Below are positions 27,217-39,500 of a stretch of 64,000 nucleotides of DNA, one piece after another. Made by a program: the position numbers and the translations under genes. The DNA is from Duganella sp. SG902 (GTDB taxonomy: Bacteria; Pseudomonadota; Gammaproteobacteria; Burkholderiales; Burkholderiaceae_D), in contig NZ_JABMJK010000001.1 in the NCBI RefSeq assembly GCF_013376005.1, positions 496,001 through 560,000 of the forward strand, read 5' to 3'. The notes beneath the pieces were generated by a model. That model saw only the letters and a program-made list of their open reading frames with translations, was not told the origin of the DNA and did no database searches. Numbering within the stretch: the first letter of the stretch is position 1; each line of letters begins with the position of its first letter.

Positions 27217-27728
27217 AGTTTGTTCAGCGCGTCCGCCACCAGCGCGACGCGTTGTTCAATGCCGCCGCCAACCGGCACGTAGGGAATCCCGCGTGCCGCC
27301 AGCTCTTTCAGCAGGATGCGGTTGATGGTCTGGCGCACTTCGTCGTTGTCGCGCATCAGGCCATCGGCTTCCCAGGGCATGTCGGGCGTCGCCACCAGCG
27401 TCAGGTCGTAATGTCGCGTGTGCGCGGCGGCCAGCACGGCCAGTTGATCGTCGATGCCGCCGAAGTAGTGAATGCTGTAGACCGCCGTCATCAACGGCGT
27501 GGTGTCGCAGAACAGGAAACGCCGCGCACGCGGCGCGGCTTCGTTCTCGCGTTCCAGCTGCGTGCGGGCGATGTGGATCTGGTCCGCCGCCACCGGCACG
27601 CGCCCCTTCGTATCCACAAACTCCCGCAGATATTCAGGCACCCAAACGGTGCCATAGTGATCCGCCAGCGCCGCGGCCAGCGTGCTTTTGCCGGAAGCCT
27701 CCGTGCCGAGGATGGCGACGCGCTTCAT
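27213..27728 (-). CDS. NadR-like P-loop kinase (AAA family ATPase)
   Basis: The 171-residue protein has Walker A GTEASGKST (8-16), the PEYLREF segment and a CDTTPLMTAVYS stretch typical of the ribosylnicotinamide kinase domain of NadR, without the NadR nucleotidyltransferase or DNA-binding domain. Such stand-alone kinases travel with PnuC-family permeases and phosphorylate the imported vitamin to trap it. Because the neighbouring receptor is TPP-controlled, thiamine is a possible substrate instead of nicotinamide riboside; sequence alone does not decide. It overlaps the permease gene by four bases (ATGA) and the receptor gene's end by four. Confidence 0.82.
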   Translation of the reverse strand: MKRVAILGTEASGKSTLAAALADHYGTVWVPEYLREFVDTKGRVPVAADQIHIARTQLERENEAAPRARRFLFCDTTPLMTAVYSIHYFGGIDDQLAVLAAAHTRHYDLTLVATPDMPWEADGLMRDNDEVRQTINRILLKELAARGIPYVPVGGGIEQRVALVADALNKL

Positions 27729-28372
27729 TCCAGCGCCAGGCGGCGGCCGCCCGTGCCGGCGTCGCCGCTCCAGGCGCGCAGGCCGATCACCGCCATGCCG
27801 ACAAACACGGCGTACAGGATCGCGGTCAGCATCAGGTGCTTGTGCAGGTACAGCGCCACGTACAGCACGTCGACAATAATCCAGACGTGCCAGTTCTCGA
27901 TCTTTTTACGCGACAGCAGCACTTGCCCCAGCAAGCTGCCAGCGGTCAGAAAAGCGTCCGTGCGCGGCACGTCCGTATCGGTACAGCTGGAGAGAAACCA
28001 CCACAACGCCGCATAAGCCGCGCCCCATCCCAGCAATGACCAGAACCAGCCTTGGCGATTCAACTGCGTCACAGGCAATTCCTGTGCATCGGCCAGCCCC
28101 GGACGCAACCACTGATACCAGCCCCACACCGATACCGAGATAAATACCAGCTGCAACCCCATGTCGCCGTAAAGACGTGAAGCGTAGAACACGACCGCAT
28201 ACACCGCCGACGACAGGATCGCAAACAACCATGCCCAATGCCGCTGATAGATATTCAGCAGGACGGTCAGCACAGCCAGCACAAAGCCCGCCAGCTCCAG
28301 CGGCGTGGTAGGCAAACCGAATAAGGTCAGCGGGCTATTAGCAAAACCAGACAGTGTGAAAATTTCGTTCAT
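27725..28372 (-). CDS. PnuC/PnuT-family vitamin transporter
   Basis: With the ATG at 28372 the protein has 215 residues and about seven hydrophobic helices. The family marks are the LLNIYQRHWAWLFAILSS segment, SVWGWYQWL and the late WHVWIIVDVLYVALYL motif, all typical of PnuC-fold facilitators. These carry unphosphorylated nicotinamide riboside (PnuC), thiamine (PnuT) or riboflavin (PnuX). Together with the downstream kinase and the TPP-controlled receptor, PnuT is the likelier role. I chose this start because upstream codons fill a low-hydrophobicity stretch typical of leader DNA. Confidence 0.82.
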   Translation of the reverse strand: MNEIFTLSGFANSPLTLFGLPTTPLELAGFVLAVLTVLLNIYQRHWAWLFAILSSAVYAVVFYASRLYGDMGLQLVFISVSVWGWYQWLRPGLADAQELPVTQLNRQGWFWSLLGWGAAYAALWWFLSSCTDTDVPRTDAFLTAGSLLGQVLLSRKKIENWHVWIIVDVLYVALYLHKHLMLTAILYAVFVGMAVIGLRAWSGDAGTGGRRLALE

Positions 28373-28511
28373 GGATCGTGGCGGTGATGCGAAGTAGCGC
28401 GGGAGTATGCGAGTTTTCAGCTGAATACGCAAGCGGCGACTAACGGGACAGTTACCCAATAAAGTTATCAATTCATAATGGTTATTGACTTTATAATTTC
28501 TTGGCGTCACC

Positions 28512-28539
28512 ATAGGGGTGCAGCACACCCTATCCCTTT
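28512..28539 (+). promoter_or_regulatory. hairpin with T-run in the leader of the 28553 gene
   Basis: ATAGGGGTG pairs with CACACCCTAT (one bulged base) and is followed by CCCTTTTTT. It has the shape of a weak intrinsic terminator, and it lies between a TATAAT box (28492-28497) and the ribosome binding site (TTGGAG at 28541). It may be an attenuator or just a leader stem. Confidence 0.35.
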
Positions 28540-28552
28540 TTTGGAGTCTCGA

Positions 28553-29536
28553 ATGCGTAAAGCCTTATTCATCGCAGCGGCCATGTTGCTGGCCGGTTCC
28601 GCCCATGCCGACTTTATTCCACAAGTTATTTCAGGTACCAATTCGGTTATCCTCAGCGCCAATAATAGCTCGCTGCCTTACAGCGAGAATCGCGCCGCCA
28701 ACGGTCCGTTGGGCGCGCTGATCGTCGATGCCCAGAATGTCCCATATCAGATCCAATACGCGCTGAACACCGCCGTCGCCAATGCCGTGAATTCGCAAGG
28801 TGCGCGCTTTGGCAGCGGCACCCTCACCGGCCTGCCGACCATCACCTTGCGCCCCTCCTCCAGCGGCGTCATTTACGTCACGCTGAGCGGTTTGAGCTAT
28901 CGCTTCAATGCTTCGTACAGTGGCACCAAGGCCGGCATCATCAATTTCAGCTGCACCAACACGACCTACTACAACAACATTACCATCACCGCGCAGCTGG
29001 GCAGCGCCGACGGCGCGCTCCCGCCAAATAAAATCGGCATCAACGGCAACCTGTCGACGTCGACCGACTGCGACTCGAATCTGACCTGGATGCTGCCTGT
29101 TCTGGGTAGTATCCTGGTCAACAAAGCAGAAGGCGCAGTGGACTCAGCGATCGCCAACAGCATTCAGAACGGCCTGTCCAGCGTAACCCAAAAATTCTTC
29201 TTCTTACGCGATCAGAACTGGCAAGTTGGTCTGCAACGTCTGATCCCCGCCGACAAAGTGGTAGGGGGCTTCGCTATCGGCCAATATATCCAAAATAATC
29301 TGGCCTATCTCATATCCAACAGTCAGATCTCGATGACGGTGGGTGGCGGAGCAGACATGAAACCAGTGGTTGGCACCAACGAGCCGCCACGCCTGCTCGG
29401 CGGCGATGCCATCTCGCTTACCTTGACCTCTCCTGGTCTGAGCTTCTCCGTCAAGCTGCACGAGGAAGTCAACGTGTTCTGGAAGTGGAAATGCAGCGTT
29501 GCCAATCCCGCCTTGAATTGCGCTGATCCGCGCTAA
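28553..29536 (+). CDS. secreted protein of unknown function
   Basis: The start at 28553, with a TTGGAG ribosome binding site, gives 327 residues with a clean signal peptide (MRKALFIAAAMLLAGSAHA). The mature protein is rich in Ser, Thr, Asn and aliphatic residues and has six cysteines in three loose pairs (INFSCTN, TDCDSN, KCSVANPALNCA). A long amphipathic stretch, VNKAEGAVDSAIANSIQNGL, sits in its middle. I do not recognise a family; the alternating hydrophobic pattern could fit a lipid-binding beta structure, but this is a guess. Base composition looks less GC-rich than the neighbours. Confidence 0.7.
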   Translation: MRKALFIAAAMLLAGSAHADFIPQVISGTNSVILSANNSSLPYSENRAANGPLGALIVDAQNVPYQIQYALNTAVANAVNSQGARFGSGTLTGLPTITLRPSSSGVIYVTLSGLSYRFNASYSGTKAGIINFSCTNTTYYNNITITAQLGSADGALPPNKIGINGNLSTSTDCDSNLTWMLPVLGSILVNKAEGAVDSAIANSIQNGLSSVTQKFFFLRDQNWQVGLQRLIPADKVVGGFAIGQYIQNNLAYLISNSQISMTVGGGADMKPVVGTNEPPRLLGGDAISLTLTSPGLSFSVKLHEEVNVFWKWKCSVANPALNCADPR

Positions 29537-29568
29537 ATAAAAAAGCGGCGGCCTTTGCGGCCGCCGCT
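29537..29568 (-). terminator. intrinsic terminator of the S46 peptidase gene
   Basis: Arms AGCGGCGGCC (29544-29553) and GGCCGCCGCT (29559-29568) form a perfect 10-bp stem with a five-base loop. Read on the minus strand the stem is followed by a run of five T and then ATTTA, the classic terminator pattern for the peptidase gene that ends at 29594. Confidence 0.85.
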
Positions 29569-29593
29569 CTTCATATCCAAACAAAACGCACGT

Positions 29594-31729
<2,136 letters not shown>

Positions 31730-31806
31730 GATAAAGGCCCGGGTTGGATAACGGCGCCAGTATTATAAAACGAAGCTCATCTCCAGCCTATCGCCAGCGC
31801 CCAGCC

Positions 31807-33228
31807 CTAGTTGCTGGCCGCGTGCCAGCCGCCGCCGAGCGACTGGATCAGCGCGATCGCCGTGGTCTGGCGGTCGGACTGCGCCTGCACCAGCGCGCGG
31901 CGCGCGGTCAGCGCGGTCTGCTGCGCGGTCACCACGTCGCTATAGCTGACCTGACCCGCGCGGTAGCGGTTCAGCATCTGCACCTCAACCTGGTCGGCAG
32001 CCTCCGATGCCGCCTTGCGCAAGTCCTGCTGCTGCGCCAGCGTGCGGGTGGCGGCCAGCTGGTTCTCGACGTCGGCGAAGGCGGTCAACACGGTCTGGCG
32101 ATAGTTGGCGATGGCCTGGTCGCGCGCCGCCTCGGCGCCGCTGACGCGGGCCTTGGTGGCGCCGGCGTCGAACAGCGTCTGCGCCGCCGACAGTCCCAGC
32201 GACCACAGGTTATTGGAGGCGTTGAACAAGCCGCCGGCCGACGCCGCGCCGTAGCCATACGACCCGGTCAGGTTCAAGCTCGGGAAGTAGGCGCTGCGGG
32301 CGATGCCGATTTGCTCGTTGGCGGCGGCCACGCGGCGCTCGGCGGCGGCGATGTCGGGACGGCGCTGCAACAGCGTCGAGGGCACGCCGGTTGGAATGTC
32401 CGGCACCACCACCTTCCATTCGGCCGGCGCCAGCGTGAAGTCGCTGGCGGCCTTGCCCAGCAGGACGGCGATGGCGTGTTCCAGCGTGGCGCGCTGGCGC
32501 ACCAGCGTGATCTGGTCGATGCGCGCGCTGGCCAGCTGGGTTTGCGCCTGCAGCAGGTCGGACTTGGCGGCGATGCCGGCATCGAAGCGGTTCTGCGTGA
32601 TCTGCAGCACGCGCTCGTAGCCTTCCACGGTGGCGTCCAGCAGCGCTTTTTCGGCGTCGGTCTGGCGCAGCGAGAAGTAGTTGGTGGCCAGCTCGCCCTG
32701 CGCCGACAGGCGCGCGGCGGCTAGGTCGGCGGCGCTGGCCTGCAGGCTGGCGTTGGCGTTGCCGACGCTGGCGCGCAGCTTGCCCCACACGTCCGGTTCC
32801 CAGCTGGCGCCAATGTTGGCGCGATACTGGCTGGTGGTAGGCGTGTTGCCGCCACCGCCGGAGCGGGTGGCGCTGCCGTTCAGGTCCACACTCGGGAACA
32901 GCGACGCGCGCTGCTCGGCCACCAGCGCCCTTGCCTGCGCATACGAGGCCACGGCGGCGGCCACGTTCTGGTTATTGACTTCGATGGTTTCGGCCAGCTG
33001 GTTCAGGATCGGATCGCCAAACAGCTGCCACCAGGGGCCGCGTTCCAACGTGTCTGCCGGCGCGGCGGCGGTCCAGCCGGCGGCCGCCTTGTCGGCGTCG
33101 CTCGCGGCTTCCTTGTAGGCCGCGGGCTGCGGCGTGTCCGGCGTCTTGTAGGTCGGCGTGACCGAGCATGCCGTCAGCAGCGCCAGCGCTATCAGGGAGT
33201 AACGGGGATGTGGTGCGTATTTGCTCAT
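31807..33228 (-). CDS. outer-membrane efflux channel (NodT/OprM-type) of the RND operon
   Basis: The 473-residue lipoprotein channel of a tripartite efflux pump has a lipobox (LALLTACSVTP, Cys near 20) and two outer-membrane-efflux repeats with long helices (VAAAVASYAQARALVAEQ, GELATNYFSLRQTDAEKALL) typical of TolC-like trimers. Its start overlaps the stop of the second permease gene by four bases. It is the last gene of a four-gene operon and should complete the MdtABC-type pump. Confidence 0.92.
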   Translation of the reverse strand: MSKYAPHPRYSLIALALLTACSVTPTYKTPDTPQPAAYKEAASDADKAAAGWTAAAPADTLERGPWWQLFGDPILNQLAETIEVNNQNVAAAVASYAQARALVAEQRASLFPSVDLNGSATRSGGGGNTPTTSQYRANIGASWEPDVWGKLRASVGNANASLQASAADLAAARLSAQGELATNYFSLRQTDAEKALLDATVEGYERVLQITQNRFDAGIAAKSDLLQAQTQLASARIDQITLVRQRATLEHAIAVLLGKAASDFTLAPAEWKVVVPDIPTGVPSTLLQRRPDIAAAERRVAAANEQIGIARSAYFPSLNLTGSYGYGAASAGGLFNASNNLWSLGLSAAQTLFDAGATKARVSGAEAARDQAIANYRQTVLTAFADVENQLAATRTLAQQQDLRKAASEAADQVEVQMLNRYRAGQVSYSDVVTAQQTALTARRALVQAQSDRQTTAIALIQSLGGGWHAASN

Positions 33229-36200
33229 GATGTTATCGGCGATTCGTCGCTATGAATGCGGCTCAGTTGTTGTTCGGACGGGCTGCGGCGGCGCAGCTTG
33301 TCCATCAGGATGTAGACGACGGGAGTGGTCAGCAGCGTCAGGCACTGGCTGGCGATCAAGCCGCCGATGATGGCCACGCCCAGCGGCTGGCGCAGCTCCG
33401 AGCCCTCGCCGAAGCCGATCGCCAGCGGCAGCGCGCCCAGCGCGGCGGCCACGGTGGTCATCAGGATGGGACGGAAGCGCAGCAGGCAGGCCTCGCGCAC
33501 CGCCTCGAGCGGCGGCAGCCCGCGCGCGCGTTCGGCTTCCAGCGCGAAGTCGATGATCAGGATGGCGTTCTTCTTGACGATACCGATCAGCAGGAAGATG
33601 CCGATCAGCGCGATGGTCGAGAATTCCATCTTGAAGACCAGCAGCGCCAGCACAGCGCCCACACCCGCCGATGGCAATGTGGTCAGCACGGTGACCGGAT
33701 GTACCAGGCTTTCATACAGGATGCCCAGCACGATGTAGATCACCACGATGGCGGCCAGGATCAGCAGCGGCAAGGACTTGTTGCTGTCCTGCGCCGCCTT
33801 GGCGGAACCGGCGAAGCTGCCGCGCACATTGTTCGGCATGGCGATTTCCGCTTCCGCCGCCTTGATCTGCTCCGCCGCGTCGGACAGGCTGTAGCCCTCG
33901 GCCAGGTTGAAGGCGATGGTGGTGGCCAGTTCGCCGTCCTGGTGATTGATCGAGGTGGCGGCCGAGCTTTCGGCAAACGAAGCGATGGTGGACAGCGGCA
34001 CCATGGTGGTGGCCGTGGTGCTCAGCGCCGAACCGGACGAGGCATCCCTCACCGCCGGCGCAGCCACGTTGGCGGCGGTGGCGGTGGCACTGGCGGCGCT
34101 GGTACTGGCGCTGGTAGTGCCACCGCCCGCCGTGCCGGTGGCGGTGGTGGTGGCGGGTGTCGTCACCGTCGGCGCACCGGTCGGATTGGCGGCCGTCGGG
34201 GACGGCAGCCCCTTGGACGGCACATAGACGTCGTTCAGCGCCTCCGGACTCCTGGCGAACGAGCGCGGTACCTCCATGATGACGTGATACTGATTCAACT
34301 CGCCATAAATCGTGGCGACCTGGCGCTGGCCAAAGCTGTTATACAGCGCGTTGTCGATGTCCTTGGTGGATATGCCCAGCCGCGCGGCGCTTTGCTTGTC
34401 GATGGTGACGAAAGTCTCGACGCCATTGTCGGCCTGGTCGGAATCGACGTCGATCAGCGCCTTCTGGCTCTTCATCGCCTCGGCCAGACGGGTTGCCCAT
34501 TTTTTCAGATCGGCCTGATTATCGCTCTTCAGCGTGTACTGGAAGTTGGCGTTGGCGGCGCGTCCACCCGAGCGCAGATCCTGCACAGGGCTGAGGAACA
34601 GGCTCACGCCGGTGACCTTGGCCAGCTTGGGCCGCAGGCGCGCGATCACAGCCTGCCCCGCCACCTTGCGCTCATTGGCCGGCTTCAGGTTGATGAACAT
34701 GAAGCCGCCGCCGGCGCGCCGGCCGCCGGTAAAGCCCACCACCGTGGCCACATCCGGGTCTTCCCTGATGATGTTGACCAGTTGGCGCAGCTTGCCCTGC
34801 ATGGCCTGGAACGAGATACTCTGGTCGGCGCGGATGCCGCCGTTGATCTGGCCCGTGTCCTGTTGCGGGAAGCCGCCCTTGGGAATCTTCGCGAACAGGT
34901 AGAAATTCAGGCCGATCACAAACACAAGGCTCAGCATCACCAGCCACACGCTGTGCAGCGCCCAGTCCAGGCTGTGCTCATAGCCTTTCAGGACGGCGTC
35001 GAAACCGCGCTCGAAGAAGCGCGCCACGCGGCCCGGCGGCTTGGCGTGATGGGCGCCCGGCGACAGCAGCCACGCGCACATCATTGGCGTGGTGGTGAGC
35101 GAGATCACCAGCGAAATCATCACCGCCGCCGACAACGTGATGGCGAACTCCTTGAACAGCGCGCCGAACTGGCCGCCCATGAACAACAGCGGAATGAACA
35201 CGGCGATCAGCGAAAGGCTGATCGACAGCACCGTGAAGCCCACCTCGCGCGCGCCCAGCAGCGCCGCCTTGAAGCGGTCCATGCCGGCCTCGATATGGCG
35301 CGTGGTGTTTTCCAGCACCACGATGGCGTCATCGACCACGAAGCCGGTGGCCACGGTCAGCGCCATCAGCGACAGGTTATTCAGGCTGAACCCCAGCAGG
35401 TACATCACGCCGAAAGTGCCCAGCAGCGAAACGATGGTGGCCACGGTCGGCACGATGGTGGCGCGCACGTTGCGCAGGAAGACGCTCACCACCAGCACCA
35501 CCAGAAGAATCGAGATAATCAGCGTGACCTCGATTTCATGCAGCGAGGAGCGGATCGAGTTGGTGCTGTCGCTGGCCACCTGGATCCTCACGTCCGGCGG
35601 CAGCTGCGCCTGCAGGGTTGGCAGCTGCGCACGCACGCTGTCCACCGTTTCGATCACGTTGGCGCCCGCCTGCGCGCGCAGGATCACGATGATGGCCGGC
35701 CCGCCGTTGAACAGTCCAAGGTTGTTCTGGTCCTCGACCCCGTCCACCACTTCCGCCACGTCCTTCAGGCGGATCGGCGTGCCGTTGCGGAAGCCGACGA
35801 TCAGGTTCTGGTAGTCCGAGGCGCTGCGGCCGCCAATGGCGTTGGCGGATTCCGAATAAATCTGCAGGCGCCGGCCCTCGCCCTGTATCGCGCCACGCGG
35901 GCGATTGGCGTTGGTGGCCTGGATGGCGGCGCGCACGTCCTCCATCGACAGTCCCTGCCGGTTCAGCGCATACGGATTCAATTCCACGCGCACCGCCGGC
36001 AGCGAGCTGCCGCCCAGCTCCACGTCCCCGACGCCGGTCACCTGGGACAGGCGTTGCAGCACGATGTTGGAGACCGAATCATAGATCTGGCCCGGCGCGC
36101 GGGTCTTCGAGGTCAACGCCAGGATCATCGCCGGCGCGCCCGAGGTATTGGCCTTGCGGTAGGTCGGGTTGCTGCGCAGCGTGGCCGGCAGGTCGACCCG

Positions 36201-36545
36201 GCTGGCGTTGATCGCCGCCTGCACCTCGCGCGCCACCGAGTCCACATTGCGGTTCAAGTCGAACTGCAAGGTGACGTTGGAAGTGCTGGTGCTGGACTGC
36301 GAGGTCATCTCGTTGACGCCGGCGATGGTGCCGAGGTGGCGCTCCAGAGGCGTCGAGACGCCGGTGGCCATGGTGTCCGGGCTGGCGCCGGGCAGCGTGG
36401 CGTTCACCGTGATGATCGGGAAGTCCACCTGCGGCAGCGGCGCCACCGGCAGCACGAAGAACGCGCCAATGCCGGCCAGCGCCACGCCGATCGTCAACAG
36501 GACGGTGGCGATCGGGCGCTTGACGAATGGCGACGACAGGTTCAC
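33225..36545 (-). CDS. mdtC: RND efflux permease, MdtC-like, with a low-complexity insertion
   Basis: This 1106-residue inner-membrane proton/drug antiporter of the HAE1 class has 12 helices, two large periplasmic loops and the proton-relay pair VVDDAIVVLEN in TM4. It pairs with the upstream MdtB-like protein as in MdtBC heterotrimers. It is about 80 residues longer than usual. The excess is mostly a Thr/Ala/Ser/Gly-rich segment near residues 775-845 (VYVPSKGLPSPTAANPTG onwards), located in the second periplasmic loop. Neighbouring genes overlap by four bases on each side. Confidence 0.92.
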   Translation of the reverse strand: MNLSSPFVKRPIATVLLTIGVALAGIGAFFVLPVAPLPQVDFPIITVNATLPGASPDTMATGVSTPLERHLGTIAGVNEMTSQSSTSTSNVTLQFDLNRNVDSVAREVQAAINASRVDLPATLRSNPTYRKANTSGAPAMILALTSKTRAPGQIYDSVSNIVLQRLSQVTGVGDVELGGSSLPAVRVELNPYALNRQGLSMEDVRAAIQATNANRPRGAIQGEGRRLQIYSESANAIGGRSASDYQNLIVGFRNGTPIRLKDVAEVVDGVEDQNNLGLFNGGPAIIVILRAQAGANVIETVDSVRAQLPTLQAQLPPDVRIQVASDSTNSIRSSLHEIEVTLIISILLVVLVVSVFLRNVRATIVPTVATIVSLLGTFGVMYLLGFSLNNLSLMALTVATGFVVDDAIVVLENTTRHIEAGMDRFKAALLGAREVGFTVLSISLSLIAVFIPLLFMGGQFGALFKEFAITLSAAVMISLVISLTTTPMMCAWLLSPGAHHAKPPGRVARFFERGFDAVLKGYEHSLDWALHSVWLVMLSLVFVIGLNFYLFAKIPKGGFPQQDTGQINGGIRADQSISFQAMQGKLRQLVNIIREDPDVATVVGFTGGRRAGGGFMFINLKPANERKVAGQAVIARLRPKLAKVTGVSLFLSPVQDLRSGGRAANANFQYTLKSDNQADLKKWATRLAEAMKSQKALIDVDSDQADNGVETFVTIDKQSAARLGISTKDIDNALYNSFGQRQVATIYGELNQYHVIMEVPRSFARSPEALNDVYVPSKGLPSPTAANPTGAPTVTTPATTTATGTAGGGTTSASTSAASATATAANVAAPAVRDASSGSALSTTATTMVPLSTIASFAESSAATSINHQDGELATTIAFNLAEGYSLSDAAEQIKAAEAEIAMPNNVRGSFAGSAKAAQDSNKSLPLLILAAIVVIYIVLGILYESLVHPVTVLTTLPSAGVGAVLALLVFKMEFSTIALIGIFLLIGIVKKNAILIIDFALEAERARGLPPLEAVREACLLRFRPILMTTVAAALGALPLAIGFGEGSELRQPLGVAIIGGLIASQCLTLLTTPVVYILMDKLRRRSPSEQQLSRIHSDESPITS

Positions 36546-39500
36546 AGCGCACCGCCTTCGGTTTGTGCCACCGGCTTGCGGCGGAAGCGGCGCGCCAGGC
36601 TGTCGAAGCCGAGGTAGATCACCGGCGTGGTGTACAGCGTCAGCATCTGGCTGACGATCAGGCCACCGAAGATGGCCAGGCCCAGCGGACGGCGCAGCTC
36701 AGCGCCCTCGCCCCAGCCGAACATCAGCGGCACGGCGGCGAACAGCGCGGCCAGCGTGGTCATGAGAATCGGGCGGAAACGCAGCAGCGCCGCCTGATGG
36801 ATCGCTTCGCGCGGCGGCTTGCCCTCATCGCGCTCCGCCTCGATGGCGAAGTCGATCATCATGATGGCGTTCTTCTTGACGATACCGATCAGCAGGATGA
36901 TGCCGATGATGCCGATCACGCCCAGCCCCTGCCCCGTGACCAGCAACGCCAGCAAGGCGCCCACGCCGGCCGACGGCAGCGTCGACAGGATGGTCAGTGG
37001 ATGGATATAGCTTTCATACAGCACGCCCAGTACGATGTACACGCAGATCACGGCGGCCAGGATCAGCCACAGCTGGTTCGACAGCGAGTTCTGGTAAGCC
37101 CCGGCCGCGCCGAGGAAGGTCATGGTCACCGACGGCGGGAACTTGATCTCGGCGGCGGCTTCGCGGATGCTGTCCACCGCCGTGCCGAGCGAAACGCCCG
37201 GCGCGGTGTCGAAGCCCAGCGTGGTGGCCGGATACTGCGCCACGTGCGTGATCTGCAGCGGCGCCGGACGCTCGGTCACGGTGGCCACGGCCGACAACGG
37301 GGTCGGCTTGCCTGAACCGGTCTTCAGCTGCAGGTTGGCCAGGTCGGCCGGCGTGGTGATGTCGTCGCGGCGCGCCTCAAGAATCACGCGGTATTGATTG
37401 GTCTCGGTGAAGATGGTCGAGACGATGCGCTGGCCGAACGCGCTGTAAAGCGCGTCATCGATGGAGGCGGCGGTGACCGACAGGCGCGAGGCCGTGTCGC
37501 GGTCCACCGTCACGTAGGCCGCGTTGGCGCTGGCGCCCACGTCCGACACCACGTTGCGCACCTGGCTCTTGGTGCGCATCTGCGCCGCCAGCTTGGTGGC
37601 CCACTCGTTGACGGTGGCGTTGTCCGCCCCCTCGATCGACACCCGGAACTGGGTCGGGCCGGTTTCGGCGTCGATGGTCAAGTCCTGCGTCGGCTGCAGA
37701 TACAGCGTCAGTCCCGGAATCTCGGCCACGCGCGCGCGCAGGCGGTCCATGGTCTGCTGCTGGCTGCCGGTGCGCTTCTGTTTCAGGTTGATCAGCATGC
37801 TGCCGGTGTGCAGCATGGTGTTATTGGCCGCGTCCACGCCGACCACGGAGCTCAGATTGTTCACATCCGGATCGTCGAGAATCACTTTGGCCGCCTGCTG
37901 CTGCAGGGCCGCCATCTTGTCGTACGAGACTGCCTTGCCGGTTTCCAGGCGCGCCTGCAACTGGCCCGTGTCCTGCGTCGGGAACAGCCCTTTCGGGATG
38001 AAAATGTACAACACTGCCGTCAACACCAGCGTGCCAAGCGCCACCAGCAGCGTCAGGCCGTTATGCTTGATGACCCAGGTCAGCGTGGTGTCGTAGTGGC
38101 CGATCACCCAGTCGAAGAACCGCTGGAAGCGCTGCGCGAAACGGGTCGGCTTTTCGTCGGCGTGGCTCTTCAGCCAGCGCGCCGACATCATCGGCACCAG
38201 CGTCAGCGACACCACGGCGGAAATCAGGATGGTGATCGCCAGCGAGATCGCGAATTCGCGGAACAGGCGCCCCACCACGTCGCCCATGAACAGCAGTGGA
38301 ATCAGCACCGCGATCAGCGACACCGTCAGCGAGATGATGGTGAAGCCGATCTGCTTGGCGCCCTTCAGCGCGGCGGCCATCGGCGTTTCGCCCTCTTCGA
38401 TGTAGCGGGCGATGTTCTCGATCATGACGATGGCGTCATCGACCACGAAACCGGTGGCGATGGTCAGCGCCATCAGCGACAGGTTGTTCAGGCTATAGCC
38501 AAGCAGGTACATCACGCCGCAGGTGCCGATCAGCGAAATCGGCACCGACAGGCTGGCGATCACGGTGGCGCGCAGGCTATGCAGGAAGGCGAAAATCACC
38601 AGCACCACCAGCACGACGGCCAGCACCAGTTCCATCTCGACGTGTTCCACCGAGGCGCGGATGCCGTTGGTGCGGTCGCTCAGCACTTCCACGTGCATGG
38701 CGCTCGGCAGGCCGGCTTGCAGTTCCGGCAGGCGCGCCTTGATGCCGTCCACCGTCGCGATGACGTTGGCGCCGGGCTGGCGCTGCACGTTGAGGATGAT
38801 GGCCTGCTTGGTGCCGGACCAGGCGCCCAGCTCCACGTTCTCCGCGCTGTCCACCACTTGCGCCACGTCGGTCAGGCGCACCGGGGCGCCGTTCTTGTAG
38901 GCCAGGATCAGTTCCTTGTAATCCTTGGCGGTGACCAATTGGTCGTTGGCGTTGATGCTGTAGGCGCGGGTCGGGCCATCGAAGCTGCCCTTGGCGCCAT
39001 TGGCGTTGGCGGCCGTGATGGCGGTGCGCAGCGTGTCGAGGCCCAGGCCGTAGGACGCCAGCGCATTGGTGTCGGCCTGGATGCGCACGGCCGGACGCTG
39101 GCCGCCGCTCAGCGTCACCAGGCCCACACCGGACACCTGGCTGATCTTCAGCGCCAGGCGCGTGTTGACGATGTTCTGCACCTCGGTCAGCGGCATCGTG
39201 TCGGAGGTGATCGCCAGCGTCATCACCGGCGCGTCGGCCGGATTGACCTTGGCGTAGATCGGCGGCGCCGGCAGGTCGGTCGGCAGCAGCGAGTTGCCGG
39301 CGTTGATGGCGGCCTGCACCTCCTGCTCGGCCACGTCCAGCGACTGGCCCAGCGAGAACTGCAGGGTGATGATGGACACCCCGGCGGCGCTGGTGGAACT
39401 CATGCGCTCCAGGCCCGCCATCTGGCCGAACTGGCGTTCCAGCGGCGCGGTGACGGTCTGGCCCATCACTTCAGGGCTGCCGCCCGGGTACAGCGTCTGC

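Noticed and set aside
33252..36617. A very long open frame on the plus strand opposite the MdtC-like gene (and a similar one at 37394-39748 opposite mdtB).
   Set aside because: High-GC codon bias on the coding strand leaves the opposite frame open. The translation is His/Gln/Arg-rich and lacks any domain, while the minus-strand genes are clear RND permeases.
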